This document shows, piece after piece, positions 9,849 through 19,647 of a DNA stretch of 60,425 nt; the first letter of the stretch is position 1; the number at the start of each line of letters is the position of its first letter. Source of the DNA: Rheinheimera baltica DSM 14885 (GTDB lineage: Bacteria > Pseudomonadota > Gammaproteobacteria > Enterobacterales > Alteromonadaceae); NCBI RefSeq assembly GCF_000425345.1, contig NZ_AUDG01000022.1, positions 1 through 60,425 of the forward strand, in the 5' to 3' direction. Both the position numbers and the translations under genes were made by a program. Below the pieces are notes generated by a model. It searched no databases. It saw only the letters and a list, made by a program, of their open reading frames with translations, and was not told the DNA's origin.

Positions 9849-11102
9849 CTAGTGATCATGGCTGGCGCCAGATTTAAGCACGTCAGCTTTAAGCACAAAG
9901 CTGTTGTCTGTGGCGTATTCCGTACCGGGCTTTAAGCCAGATATGACTTCAATGTAATCGTCATCTTCACGGCCAAACTGCAGCATGCGTACTTCAAAGG
10001 TATTGCCATAACGGGCAAATACCACTGGCATATCTCGAAAGCGCTGAATGGCAGTTTTTTTCACCGCCAGCGCCACCGGTATTGTTGCTGTGAGAACTTG
10101 CGCTTTAACATGCATACCGGGACGCCAGTAACCACTGCGGTTGTCCAGCACGGCTCGTACCCGCGCAATATGGCCTTCAGTCATTTGCGGCGCAATGTAA
10201 CTGATGTTACTGCTGGCACTTTCACCGTGGTGCAAGCTGGATACCGTAACGGGCATACCAAGACGCAAGTGGTCGATATCGTTGGGAAAAGCTGAAAGTT
10301 CTACATAGACTTCACTGTAATCAACGATGCTAAATAACACCTCATCGCGAATGAGCTCATGGCGGTTAAAAAAGCGCTCTGTAACAATACCGTTTGCCGG
10401 TGACACAATGTCGTACAATTTTAACGTTGCAGCATTGCTAACGCGGGCTAGTAGCTGGCCTTTTGTCACCGTATCACCTTGCTTTACCAAAACCTCTGTT
10501 AAGGTGCCGAAGTAGGGCGCTCTGACATTAAAGTTAGCGGTGGGTGGGGTGCTAATAACGCCAAATAAATGGGTTTTCTGGCTTAATTCCTGCGGGTTGG
10601 CGATATCGGTGGCAATACCCGTTAACGTAAAGATCCTGTCGGTAAGTTCAACCCGACCTTCAAAGCTGTCGTAGTGCCAATGGTATGGTTTGCCCTGATG
10701 GCTAACAGCAATGTCGACACTGAAAGAGTGCGGCTCAGCAATGCTGATATCACCTACCAGATATTGTTGCTCCGGAGTAAATTGGATAGTGTCTTGTTGG
10801 CCATCCAGCCGGTGAAGTGTCACTTTAGCATCTATCTCAGTGGGTAATAAGAGCTCGCCGTTGGCATAGGCATACAAACGCATTTCCGGCGGTATACCCG
10901 CTTCGAAAATGGTGACTTCCAGCGAAAAGTCAGCTTGTGTTAACAACTTGCCACCATTAGGACCTTCTGCCTCTGCGGTTGCATGCTCATCACCATGTTC
11001 ATCCATATGTTCGCCATGTCCGCCTGAGGCCTGCGCCACCGCGGTAAAAATCAGTAACAACATTACAAGCCAAAGGGTTGGTGTATTAAACGTCTTATTC
11101 AT
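9849..11102 (-). CDS. czcB: Periplasmic adaptor subunit of CzcCBA-type efflux (HlyD/CzcB family)
   Basis: The membrane-fusion protein linking CzcA to the outer-membrane channel. From the ATG at 11102 it has 417 residues and a clear signal peptide (LWLVMLLLIFTAVAQASG). A His-rich N-terminal segment (GGHGEHMDEHGDEH) and a C-terminal SHDH probably bind metal. A beta-barrel-type region precedes the lipoyl half motifs around VRAPYFGTLTEVLVKQGDTV. An ATG seven codons upstream is possible, but GGAG sits 8 nt before the 11102 start. It overlaps the end of czcC by 8 nt, indicating translational coupling. Confidence 0.88.
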   Translation of the reverse strand: MNKTFNTPTLWLVMLLLIFTAVAQASGGHGEHMDEHGDEHATAEAEGPNGGKLLTQADFSLEVTIFEAGIPPEMRLYAYANGELLLPTEIDAKVTLHRLDGQQDTIQFTPEQQYLVGDISIAEPHSFSVDIAVSHQGKPYHWHYDSFEGRVELTDRIFTLTGIATDIANPQELSQKTHLFGVISTPPTANFNVRAPYFGTLTEVLVKQGDTVTKGQLLARVSNAATLKLYDIVSPANGIVTERFFNRHELIRDEVLFSIVDYSEVYVELSAFPNDIDHLRLGMPVTVSSLHHGESASSNISYIAPQMTEGHIARVRAVLDNRSGYWRPGMHVKAQVLTATIPVALAVKKTAIQRFRDMPVVFARYGNTFEVRMLQFGREDDDYIEVISGLKPGTEYATDNSFVLKADVLKSGASHDH

Positions 11103-12372
11103 TTTTATGCTCCACTGTAACAACCGGCGTCTTGGTATTTAAGCTGATGGGTTGGCCGGTCAGGCGCTCCAATTCCAGCAAGGTAAGATGAAAACGGCTT
11201 TGGCTGGCTATAACATCGCGCTGTGCCTGCGCTAGCTCTTCTCCTGCAGATAACAGGCTAAGTAAGTCAATCTGGCCCTGTTGATATCCTTGCAGACTTA
11301 AACTGTGCAATTGCATGGCTTCGGGTAGTAGCTGTGTCTGAATGATATGCACTGTATTGCGCAGTTGCTCCAGTGCGAGCCATTGTTGCTGTACCAGCAA
11401 GGATAAAGCCGTGCGGCTTTGCTGGTGTTGTATCGCCAGGAACTCTTGTTCTGCCATGTGTGCCTGGCGTTGGCCTGCTTTGGGATCGGATAACGTAAGC
11501 GGCATACTCAAGCCAAACACCAGAGCATTGTCGTTGCTGGCTTCGTTACGTCTAAGCCCAGCCGACAGGCGCACGTCAGCTTTACTGTTAGCGTCGGTTA
11601 AGCGCAGTTCGCTTTGTGCTACACGCTCTAGCGTAATGTAGCGTTGTAGCGCTGTACTTTGTTGCAGTTGATGCTGAAGTTCCGACAGCGGGGGCACTAA
11701 CGGCAAGGTGGTTAAATCGCCGGATACAGCATCAAAGTCAGGGGGGCGGTTCCAGCTTGCCGCCAACCGATAGCGCTGGCTTTCTATGGCTTGCTTAATG
11801 TCTGCCAGTTCTATTTCACTGCGTATCAGCCGCAGTTTAATCCGGCTAATATCGGCATCATTCAGGTTACCCGCTTGGCTGCGTAACTGTGCTGTAGCGA
11901 GCACAGCTTGCTCCCGGCGAATTTTGTCGCGGGCCCATTGTTGTAATTTTTGCAATTGCAGTAGTTGTAAATACTGCTCGGTAGTGTCTGCCAGTACATC
12001 CAATCGCTCCAGCTCATAATTATCACGTTGTAGTTGGCTTTGCTGTTGCGCCAGTTCAACCCGACGCTGTCGTTTATCGCCAAGTTCAATTTGCTGGCTC
12101 AGGCTTAGCGTAAGCTCTGCCCCGGCTAAACCCCGGCTGTCGCCAGTGCCCAGCACGTTCTCCAATGAGGCATCCAGTTCAGGGTTTGGGGTTATAGTCG
12201 CCTGCAATTGCGCGGCTTCCGCCATACGCAGCTGATACGGAAAGGCTAGCAGCCTGGTGTCGTGTTGTAAGGTACGTTGTAACGCCTGTGGCAGAGTCAA
12301 ACTGCTGGCTCGTGCTTGCAGGCAATAGCCTGCGGCTACCAGTACGGCTGGTAGCAAAAAAGTCATACGCAT
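11095..12372 (-). CDS. czcC: Outer-membrane channel subunit of CzcCBA-type efflux (TolC family)
   Basis: A 425-residue TolC/OEP-family protein forming the outer-membrane exit duct. It has a signal peptide (LLPAVLVAAGYCLQARA) and two long helical repeats rich in Gln and Leu, as in CzcC and CusC. It has no N-terminal lipobox at the cleavage site beyond the Cys in GYCLQARA, which could be read either way. It is the second gene of the operon, after the small His-rich gene, and overlaps czcB. Confidence 0.85.
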   Translation of the reverse strand: MRMTFLLPAVLVAAGYCLQARASSLTLPQALQRTLQHDTRLLAFPYQLRMAEAAQLQATITPNPELDASLENVLGTGDSRGLAGAELTLSLSQQIELGDKRQRRVELAQQQSQLQRDNYELERLDVLADTTEQYLQLLQLQKLQQWARDKIRREQAVLATAQLRSQAGNLNDADISRIKLRLIRSEIELADIKQAIESQRYRLAASWNRPPDFDAVSGDLTTLPLVPPLSELQHQLQQSTALQRYITLERVAQSELRLTDANSKADVRLSAGLRRNEASNDNALVFGLSMPLTLSDPKAGQRQAHMAEQEFLAIQHQQSRTALSLLVQQQWLALEQLRNTVHIIQTQLLPEAMQLHSLSLQGYQQGQIDLLSLLSAGEELAQAQRDVIASQSRFHLTLLELERLTGQPISLNTKTPVVTVEHKNE

Positions 12373-12422
12373 AGGTATGCTCCTGTTAGTTAATCAGTAT
12401 GAAAAATGATAAACGAGCAGGT

Positions 12423-12731
12423 TTAACTATTAGGGGGAGGGACTGGAGGACGGTAACTAATTGGGCGGATAGCTTGGCTAGCATCAATGATTGCACTGTC
12501 GCTGAAATTTAATAGATCAATGCCATGAAAAAATGCAATATGGCAGGTGACATGCGCGTGCTCACTATGATGATCTGCATTATCAGCTATGGAATTACTG
12601 TGGTTATCGTTCAGACTGGTATAGGCATGGTCATGATCAGGTAGGTGCATGACCATAGCATCGCAGGCGACTACAGCATGGTTTAGCATGACAGCCAGCA
12701 ATATCAATAAGCCTAAGGTCTTACGCAGCAT
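12423..12731 (-). CDS. Small His-rich exported protein heading the czc operon
   Basis: 102 residues from the ATG at 12731, which has AAGGG 5 nt upstream; an in-frame GTG five codons earlier lies inside that site and is rejected. The N-terminus is a signal peptide (LGLLILLAVMLNHAVVA). The mature part has two Cys, many His (LPDHDHAY, DHHSEHAHVTCHIAFFH) and a proline-rich end (YRPPVPPP). I do not recognise a named family. Its place immediately upstream of czcCBA and its His content suggest periplasmic metal binding, as for other small proteins in cation-efflux operons. That function is inference. Confidence 0.7.
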   Translation of the reverse strand: MLRKTLGLLILLAVMLNHAVVACDAMVMHLPDHDHAYTSLNDNHSNSIADNADHHSEHAHVTCHIAFFHGIDLLNFSDSAIIDASQAIRPISYRPPVPPPNS

Positions 12732-12841
12732 TGTACCCTTGATCACAGAACACCCTTTTAGGTTGGCTGTATGTTAGCGGCTTACGTTAAAGCAGACAAG
12801 TTACCATCGGTAAACGGCGAGCGTTCAGCGTTATTTTTTAC

Positions 12842-12876
12842 CATTTAACGATACTTTTATCATTTAACGATACTTT
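12842..12876. repeat. 19-bp-period tandem duplication at the ylqF 3' end
   Basis: CATTTAACGATACTTT occurs at 12842-12857 and again at 12861-12876. The right copy contains the ylqF stop codon and last codons; the left copy lies just beyond it. This looks like a small slippage duplication. Confidence 0.7.
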
Positions 12877-13799
12877 CTTTGTGCTTTACGTTTACGTTCT
12901 GCTTCGCGTTCGGCTTTGTCTTTTGCTTTTGCTGCTTCTTCTGCCTTAGCATCAATTTGCTCCTGGCTTACCATTTCTGGTGTTTCCAGCGTTATACCGC
13001 CAAGGTTTCCGGCGCGTAGTTCCGTAATGAGAATGCTACCGACCTTTTCTAAGTCTACAATACCGCCTTTGCGCATTGCACCGCGTTTTATACCAATAGC
13101 ATCCATTAGCGCAAGGTCGTTTTCCGGTAGTTCGGTCAGGCCAAAGCGTTGCATAACGGCTTGCGGATAGGTGGCTAACAGGTATTCCGCTGCAAACATG
13201 GCAATATCGGCATAATCAAATACCGTATCTTTAATTGCCCCGGTTACCGCTAAACGATAACCACAAGTTGGTGGGCTAAGTTTGGGCCATAAAAAGCCTG
13301 GGGTATCAGTAAGCACTACGTTGTTGTCCAGCTTAATACGCTGCTGCATTTTGGTTACACCTGCTTCATTTCCCGTTTTGGCGATCGTGCGACCCGCGAG
13401 TGTATTGATCAGCGTTGACTTACCTACGTTAGGAATCCCCATAATCATGGCGCGTGCACCGCGAATATCCAAGTTACGCTCAGGCAGCATGTCGTTACAC
13501 AGTTGCAGTAAAGCCCTTACTTGCTCGGGGTTTTGCTGGCTTATTGGAATCGCTTTGATGCCAGTTTGACTATCAAAATGATTAATCCAGCGCTGGGTTA
13601 GCAGCGGGTCGGCCAGGTCTGCTTTATTTAGCACTTTTATACAAGGGGTGTTGCCACGCAGCTGCGGTACTAAGGGGTTTTCGCTGGAGAAGGGAATACG
13701 CGCATCCAGCATTTCGATAATAATATCGACCTGCGGCATGACTTCAGCAATTTCTTTACGGGCTTTGTGCATATGGCCCGGAAACCAGTTAATCGACAT
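12864..13799 (-). CDS. ylqF: Ribosome biogenesis GTPase YlqF (RbgA family)
   Basis: A 311-residue circularly permuted GTPase acting in large ribosomal subunit assembly. The G motifs occur in the permuted order: NKAD (G4) at residues 58-61, then the P-loop in GIPNVGKST near residue 120, then DTPG (G3). The N-terminus INWFPGHMHKARKEI is the family signature. The C-terminus is an unusual Lys/Arg/Glu-rich tail (about residues 275-311: AKAKDKAEREAERKRKAQ) that probably contacts rRNA. It is probably transcribed alone. Confidence 0.93.
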   Translation of the reverse strand: MSINWFPGHMHKARKEIAEVMPQVDIIIEMLDARIPFSSENPLVPQLRGNTPCIKVLNKADLADPLLTQRWINHFDSQTGIKAIPISQQNPEQVRALLQLCNDMLPERNLDIRGARAMIMGIPNVGKSTLINTLAGRTIAKTGNEAGVTKMQQRIKLDNNVVLTDTPGFLWPKLSPPTCGYRLAVTGAIKDTVFDYADIAMFAAEYLLATYPQAVMQRFGLTELPENDLALMDAIGIKRGAMRKGGIVDLEKVGSILITELRAGNLGGITLETPEMVSQEQIDAKAEEAAKAKDKAEREAERKRKAQRKYR

Positions 13800-13904
13800 C
13801 CGTTAGTACCTTAAAATAGCAAATGGCAGACAGTTAGCCTCGTACCTGCAGGCATCGGCTGTCACAATGGGCGCTATAATAGCGTAAAAAACGATAAAGG
13901 TGTG

Positions 13905-14186
13905 TCAGTGTAAGACAAACTGGTAGAAACTTAATGCAGATAACGGCGCTAGCAAGGCAGAGTAACAGGCAGCACTAGGCAGATGAATAACCCCAAGGCT
14001 TCTAAATAACAGTAATAATTGATACAACCCGATTAAAGGCGGCAAGAGTGTTATCCAAACGCTGCCGGTTAAAGAGGGAAATAACCAACTAAAAAGCGGA
14101 TTACAGCTGCTGGCTAATACGAGCAACGCCAATAATAGCAGGTACTGCTTCGGAGACAGCTCCGGCATTGGGGTCAAATTGTCCAT
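13905..14186 (-). CDS. Small inner-membrane protein of unknown function
   Basis: About 93 residues from the ATG at 14186; a TTG four codons upstream is less likely. After a short polar N-terminus there are three predicted membrane segments: YLLLLALLVLASSC, VWITLLPPLIGLYQLLLLF, and SALLAPLSALSFYQFVL. Downstream of csiV on the same strand, with a gap of about 140 bp. I recognise no family and no catalytic residues. The consistent hydrophobic periodicity supports a real gene, but the ribosome-binding site is weak. Confidence 0.5.
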   Translation of the reverse strand: MDNLTPMPELSPKQYLLLLALLVLASSCNPLFSWLFPSLTGSVWITLLPPLIGLYQLLLLFRSLGVIHLPSAACYSALLAPLSALSFYQFVLH

Positions 14187-14329
14187 AGTGCTCTGCAATT
14201 AGGAAATACAGTAAGGGTAATATAGAAAAACACTGAGGCAGTTACCCGTACTGTTTTGTGTAAAAGTGTAATAACGCGGCAAGCTTAGGCATTTGCCCAC
14301 GCTTTAGCAATGTTTTTGTTAAAAAAATA

Positions 14330-15442
14330 TCACTGAATGGGCAAAGCGCTCTCAATATTATCTTCTACTGGCGGCTCATAACGGCGAATTTGTAGCACAA
14401 TGCCCAGATGTGGGTGATCCAAATAATGAATTTCACCGCTTATTACCCGTCGACTCTGGCGTACATAGACAGTTTGCAGGCTATTTTCATCGGGAATGCG
14501 CAAATTAAATTCAGTGTTTACAAATAAGTAATGATCTAAATGTAATTTAAATAAACCATCAAGTTGCCAAACTTGATCTGGCAGATAGCGCAGTGTCATG
14601 CTGTCGGTGCTATCAGGGGTGTCGGCAACCGATAGCGCAGTTTCACCTAGTTGCCCCGTTACTTGCAGTTGCTCCAGCAGTTGTTCAATATTGGTAAGTA
14701 ACTCATTGGGCTGTTCACCTGGCGCTTGACTGGTGACATAGTCGTTCGAAAGGGGATCGATAGTACTGATTGCCGGGGTAGGGTATGTCTCGGTGTTATC
14801 GACGTCGGTGTGCTGTTTAATTTGCCCCCAATAGTCAAACTGTTGGCTAAAATTTTTGCCTGCATACCAGCGACTGGCAATAGCACGACGCTCAGTTACA
14901 GGCGCCTGACGCCAGCTGGTGTGCAGCAGAACATGGCTGCCTGATATGCGGTTAATCTTAGTGGCAATGTCGGTAAGCTGTAATGATGGCTGCTCTGCTA
15001 AGTAGGGATTTAGCTGGTGCTTACCATTTCCGGTTACCAGTGCAGGTAAGTGGTCTGAGTAAGGTACTTCGCTGTAAGCATCAATGGTGTAAAACAAGCT
15101 GTTATGTTGCCAACTGTATGGTTGCGTCTCAAAAATACACAGCTGTTTAGGTAGCATGTTAAAGAACGGTTTATCCGTTAGCAGTGGCGAAGTTGTTTCT
15201 GCGCATAATGGCAGCGTTGCCAACAGGTTTAACAAGTTAGGTTGTAGCCTCGGGGTAAGCAAATCGAAGGCGCGTCCGGGTTTTATGGGTGTCACCGTGT
15301 CGCCAAAAGTTTCTTGTAGAACTTGCGGCGGTGTTTGGCTAAAAACCACCATCTCAACTTCAAACCAGCGCTGCTCTTGTGCTTGTAAAATTGAGCTTAA
15401 TACTGCGAGACACAACACGCTGCAATTGACCGCTTTACTCAT
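14330..15442 (-). CDS. csiV: CsiV family protein (periplasmic, cell-shape integrity)
   Basis: A 370-residue exported protein with a signal peptide (VLCLAVLSSILQA) followed by QRWFEVEMVVFSQ, the typical opening of the CsiV family next to mfd in Vibrio and Alteromonadales. In Vibrio, CsiV was described as a peptidoglycan-associated protein needed for growth in D-amino acids, working with the LpoA/PBP1A machinery. The C-terminal part contains YLDHPHLGIVLQIRRYEPP, a conserved block. It overlaps the mfd stop by 4 nt (ATGA), so the two are translationally coupled. Confidence 0.8.
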   Translation of the reverse strand: MSKAVNCSVLCLAVLSSILQAQEQRWFEVEMVVFSQTPPQVLQETFGDTVTPIKPGRAFDLLTPRLQPNLLNLLATLPLCAETTSPLLTDKPFFNMLPKQLCIFETQPYSWQHNSLFYTIDAYSEVPYSDHLPALVTGNGKHQLNPYLAEQPSLQLTDIATKINRISGSHVLLHTSWRQAPVTERRAIASRWYAGKNFSQQFDYWGQIKQHTDVDNTETYPTPAISTIDPLSNDYVTSQAPGEQPNELLTNIEQLLEQLQVTGQLGETALSVADTPDSTDSMTLRYLPDQVWQLDGLFKLHLDHYLFVNTEFNLRIPDENSLQTVYVRQSRRVISGEIHYLDHPHLGIVLQIRRYEPPVEDNIESALPIQ

Positions 15443-18400
15443 TTTTCTACCCTATGTTTGGCAAAATCTGACAACATATTGGCTATCAGGCTCAGACGCT
15501 GTGCGCCATCGTTTGACGCTATACTAAAGCGTAACTTTTGCCCACCTTCTAGCTTAAATATTCTCGATTGTTTCTGGATAAGCTCGATAATATAGGCAGG
15601 TGATACCGCCGTTTTGTCACTAAATTCGACTACGCCGCCATTGTTATTGGCTTCAATACGTCGAATACCTAATTCTAAAGCCTGTAGTTTAAATTCGGAC
15701 AGGGTAACTAAATTTTTCGCCGCATCGGGTAATAGGCCAAAGCGGTCAATCAGTTCAACCTGTACTTCATCCAGTTCATCTACACTTCGAGCTGACGCGA
15801 GCTTCTTATAGCAGGACAAACGTAAGTTTACATCGGGTATGTAACTGTCAGGCAATAGTGCCGGTATGCGTAATTCCATTTCTGTTTGCTGACTAAGCAT
15901 GGCATCTAAGCTAGGCTCACGGCCATTCTTTAATGCCGTTACCGCTTGCTCCAGCATGTCCATGTATAAGCTAAACCCAACTGATTCTATCTGTCCGCTC
16001 TGTTCATCACCCAATAACTCACCGGCACCACGAATTTCTAAGTCGTGTGTAGCCAGGGCAAAGCCTGCGCCTAAATCTTCCAGGCTGGCTATGGCATCTA
16101 AGCGTTTTTCGGCATCTTTAGTCAGACGCTTAGGAGGCGGAGTTAGCAAATAGGCGTAAGCCTGATGATGTGAACGACCAACCCGTCCGCGCAATTGGTG
16201 AAGCTGCGCCAGGCCGAAATTATCCGCGCGGTTAATAATAATCGTGTTAGCCGTCGGTACGTCAATACCGGTTTCTATGATAGTGGAACACAACAGCAGA
16301 TTAAAGCGCTGGTGATAAAAGTCGGCCATGATCTGTTCCAGCTCACGTTCACGCATCTGACCGTGTGCTATGCCAACAATGGCTTCTGGTAACAACTCAG
16401 CGAGCTCGTTAGCGGTTTTTTCGATGCTGGCGACGTCGTTGTGCAAGAAGTACACCTGGCCACCGCGTAAAATCTCCCGCATTACCGCTTCACGGATCAG
16501 GCCTTTTTCAAACTCGCGTACAAAGGTTTTCACTGCTAAACGTCTGGCGGGTGGGGTAGCAATAATGGATAAATCCCGCATGCCAGACATCGACATATTC
16601 AACGTTCGCGGAATAGGCGTTGCCGTCAGGGTTAGAATATCAATATTGGCACGCAGAGCCTTGATCTTTTCTTTTTGCCGTACGCCAAAACGGTGTTCTT
16701 CATCAACGATGAGCAAACCTAAATCTTGCAGTTTAATGTCGTCTTGCAACAACTTATGGGTACCAATAAGAATATCCACCTTGCCATTTGAGACATCGGT
16801 TAAGATGGCTTTTTGCGTTTTAGCATTAACAAAGCGTGATAGTACTTCTACCCGTACCGGCCAGTTAGCAAAACGATCTTTAAAGTTTTCAAAGTGTTGC
16901 TGCGCCAACAAGGTGGTGGGCACCAGTATAGCAACCTGTTTACCATCATTGACTGCCACAAAGGCGGCGCGCATTGCCACCTCGGTTTTGCCAAACCCGA
17001 CGTCGCCACATACCAGGCGGTCCATCGGTTGCGGTGTTTGCATATCCTGTAGCACGGCGTCGATTGCATCTTGCTGGTCGGCGGTTTCCTCGTAAGGGAA
17101 ACTGTCTGCAAAAGCGAGGTATTGTTGTTCATCTACAGCAAAAGCGTAACCTTTATGCGCTGCACGCTGGGCATACACATCGAGTAATTCTGCGGCAACA
17201 TCGCGTACTTTCTCTGCTGCTTTACGGCGGGATTTTTCCCAGGTGTCATTACCCAATTTATGTAACGGCGCATGTTCTGCGTCGTTGCCACTATAGCGGC
17301 TTAGCAAATGCAAAGAGGTTACCGGCACATACAGCTTGCTGCCACCAGCATATTCAATGGTAACAAACTCAGCGCTAATACCTGCTGCATCAAGCAATTG
17401 CAGACCCTGGTATCGACCAATACCATGTTGCAGATGCACGACGGGTTGGCCAATATTTAATTCAGCCAGGTTACGGATCACCGTCTCATTGGAGACTTGC
17501 TGGCTGCGTTTACGTCGTCTGCGTTGGCTAATTTTTTGACCAAATAGCTCATTTTCACTAATAAAGGCAAAAAGTGCGGGTTGCTGCACCAAAACACCTT
17601 GTTCTAACGCACCAACTACAATGCCTAAATCGTCAGCACTGCGGTTGAAGGCAGTGAGATCAGCAAATTGCGATATGTGTATTCCGGCTTTGTGCAGCAG
17701 TTGTAACAGGCTTTCGCGTCGTCCTTCACTTTCAACGAAAAACAGGGCTCTGCCACGCTGTTGCTTTAACCCGACAATAAACTGCTGTAGTGCTTGCAGC
17801 GGATTCTTCAGCTGGTGGTTGACGCTAAGATCAGCCAGCGCGGTAACGGCCAAATTGCCCTGGCCTGCACGCTCTGGCAGCATGGCCTGGCTAAGGCGGA
17901 TGCGGCTATAGTTTTTTAAACCGGCAAATAATTGATCGACGGATAAGTACAACTCAATAGGCGGTAAGATAGGCCGCAGTAAGTCAATAGATCTATCTTC
18001 GTAGCGGCGTTTAAGTTCTAGCCAAAAGCGCTCAGCACTATGCTCAATGTCACCTAACAACAGACAGCGGCTTGTTGCTGGTAGATAATCAAACAAGGTT
18101 GCCGTTTTTTCCGTAAACAGCGGTAAATAATATTCTATACCCGCAGGCAACATCCCCTGGCTGACTTGCTGATATAACGATTCTTTCTCATTTCGCGCTG
18201 AAAAACGTTCCCGATACGCCATACGAAAGCGTTCTATCGCCGCTTTATCGGTTGGAAATTCATGCGCAGGCAACAATTCAATTTGATTAACTTGCAACAG
18301 GCTGCGTTGGTTATCCGGGTCAAAGGTACGGATACCATCAACATCATTGTCAAAAAAGTCGATACGAAAGGGCGTGTTGGCGCCCATCGGGTATAAATCG

Positions 18401-18915
18401 AGAATTGAACCACGGGCAGAGAATTCGCCATGCTCCATAACTTGCTCAACACTACGATAACCTACGGCGGTTAACTGACGTTTTAGTGCTGCCAAGTCAA
18501 CCTGCTGGCCTTTTTTAATTAAAAAACTGTTTTGTTCAAGGAAGTCTTGATGACAAATGCGCAGCAATAAGGTGCTTACCGGCACGATAACCAAACCACG
18601 TGTCATACGAGACAGTTGGTATAGCGTGGTTAAGCGCTGGGAGACAATGTCTTTATGCGGTGAGAATACATCATAAGGCAAGGTTTCCCAGTCTGGCAGT
18701 GTCAGAATTGGATAGCCGTCTTGTTGATAAAACACGCCAAGCTCTTGCTCTAACCGCAAAGCCGTGGGGGTATCCGGCACCAGCAACAGGTATGGTGCGT
18801 CATGTTGCTGTAGCAGTTGCGCAATAGCCAGCGGCAAGGCCGCACCTTGCAAATTGCCCCATTGCAGTTGGTCTGCAGCATGTTTAATCTGTGGTAATGC
18901 GGAAATTAAATCCAT
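15439..18915 (-). CDS. mfd: Transcription-repair coupling factor Mfd
   Basis: A 1158-residue DNA translocase that removes stalled RNA polymerase at lesions and recruits UvrA. It has an N-terminal UvrB-homology module, an RNA-polymerase-interacting domain (near VVHLQHGIGRYQG), and RecG-like helicase lobes with Walker A GDVGFGKTEVAMRA and Walker B VDEEHRFGV. These are followed by LTATPIPRTLNMSMSG and the LRGRVGRS motif VI, then the C-terminal D7 domain. Length and order are normal. It precedes csiV in one transcription unit. Confidence 0.97.
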   Translation of the reverse strand: MDLISALPQIKHAADQLQWGNLQGAALPLAIAQLLQQHDAPYLLLVPDTPTALRLEQELGVFYQQDGYPILTLPDWETLPYDVFSPHKDIVSQRLTTLYQLSRMTRGLVIVPVSTLLLRICHQDFLEQNSFLIKKGQQVDLAALKRQLTAVGYRSVEQVMEHGEFSARGSILDLYPMGANTPFRIDFFDNDVDGIRTFDPDNQRSLLQVNQIELLPAHEFPTDKAAIERFRMAYRERFSARNEKESLYQQVSQGMLPAGIEYYLPLFTEKTATLFDYLPATSRCLLLGDIEHSAERFWLELKRRYEDRSIDLLRPILPPIELYLSVDQLFAGLKNYSRIRLSQAMLPERAGQGNLAVTALADLSVNHQLKNPLQALQQFIVGLKQQRGRALFFVESEGRRESLLQLLHKAGIHISQFADLTAFNRSADDLGIVVGALEQGVLVQQPALFAFISENELFGQKISQRRRRKRSQQVSNETVIRNLAELNIGQPVVHLQHGIGRYQGLQLLDAAGISAEFVTIEYAGGSKLYVPVTSLHLLSRYSGNDAEHAPLHKLGNDTWEKSRRKAAEKVRDVAAELLDVYAQRAAHKGYAFAVDEQQYLAFADSFPYEETADQQDAIDAVLQDMQTPQPMDRLVCGDVGFGKTEVAMRAAFVAVNDGKQVAILVPTTLLAQQHFENFKDRFANWPVRVEVLSRFVNAKTQKAILTDVSNGKVDILIGTHKLLQDDIKLQDLGLLIVDEEHRFGVRQKEKIKALRANIDILTLTATPIPRTLNMSMSGMRDLSIIATPPARRLAVKTFVREFEKGLIREAVMREILRGGQVYFLHNDVASIEKTANELAELLPEAIVGIAHGQMRERELEQIMADFYHQRFNLLLCSTIIETGIDVPTANTIIINRADNFGLAQLHQLRGRVGRSHHQAYAYLLTPPPKRLTKDAEKRLDAIASLEDLGAGFALATHDLEIRGAGELLGDEQSGQIESVGFSLYMDMLEQAVTALKNGREPSLDAMLSQQTEMELRIPALLPDSYIPDVNLRLSCYKKLASARSVDELDEVQVELIDRFGLLPDAAKNLVTLSEFKLQALELGIRRIEANNNGGVVEFSDKTAVSPAYIIELIQKQSRIFKLEGGQKLRFSIASNDGAQRLSLIANMLSDFAKHRVEK

Positions 18916-18960
18916 GTAAAACGACTAACCTTCAATGCACTTAAGCCAATACTAGGGCAA

Positions 18961-19551
18961 CTAAGTTTGTTGACGCTGTTCGGCTTTTTGTTTTAATAAA
19001 CGCGATTGCTGATGCAGGCTCGCGCGAACGATAAGTTCACGATCTTCATCTCTTATGCACGACAACACAACCTTAATTTGCCATTTTTCTGCTACGGATT
19101 CGCAACTAACGACTTGGCCATAACAAAACACGGCACCGTCGTTATTGGCTAAAAACAGTTTAAGTTCCAGTGTTTGCAACGGTGCTAACGGGGCATCGGC
19201 CAAATAACAGCAACCACTACCGCTATAACTTTGTGTGGTAAAACGTTCGCTGGGGTTATCTTGCTGTTTTAGAACGTAATGCAGTAGCAGGTCGATTTTT
19301 CGGGCTTGCTGTTGCAGGTAATTAGCAAGCTCGTCCGCTAATTCTCCCAAGCGGTTTAACGACCGTAAAGCAGAGCCATTTAAACTGTTAACATCAGATG
19401 CCAATAAAAACGGCGGTGGAATCGCAGCTACTAGTTCAGCCGCTGTGGGTAGAGCACCGGCAATAGGTTTAGCATTAATACTAATACCGTGCTCTACGCT
19501 GAAATAATCTTCATAGGCATCAGCTAACTGTTCTATTGTTAACTCTTTCAT
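18961..19551 (-). CDS. PilZ-domain-like protein
   Basis: A 196-residue cytoplasmic protein between mfd and lolC, a position where related genomes carry a PilZ protein. The N-terminal half is helical. From about residue 98 the pattern ERFTTQSYSGSGCCYLADAP then LQTLELKLFL resembles a PilZ barrel (the c-di-GMP fold). The arginine-rich c-di-GMP motif RxxxR is not clearly present, so nucleotide binding is uncertain. It may share the mfd transcription direction but has its own 45-bp gap. The name rests on context and a partial match. Confidence 0.6.
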   Translation of the reverse strand: MKELTIEQLADAYEDYFSVEHGISINAKPIAGALPTAAELVAAIPPPFLLASDVNSLNGSALRSLNRLGELADELANYLQQQARKIDLLLHYVLKQQDNPSERFTTQSYSGSGCCYLADAPLAPLQTLELKLFLANNDGAVFCYGQVVSCESVAEKWQIKVVLSCIRDEDRELIVRASLHQQSRLLKQKAEQRQQT

Positions 19552-19647
19552 TGCGCTACCTTTGCAAGCTGCTTGTCACGACTGACAATTATCTCTATGA
19601 TCGACGCCACTTTACCATCTAACGTGGGCATTGTCCTGAATATTAGG

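Noticed and set aside
16370..17095. 241-codon plus-strand frame inside mfd
   Set aside because: Antisense shadow of a certain gene; Ser/Arg-rich composition typical of reverse frames.
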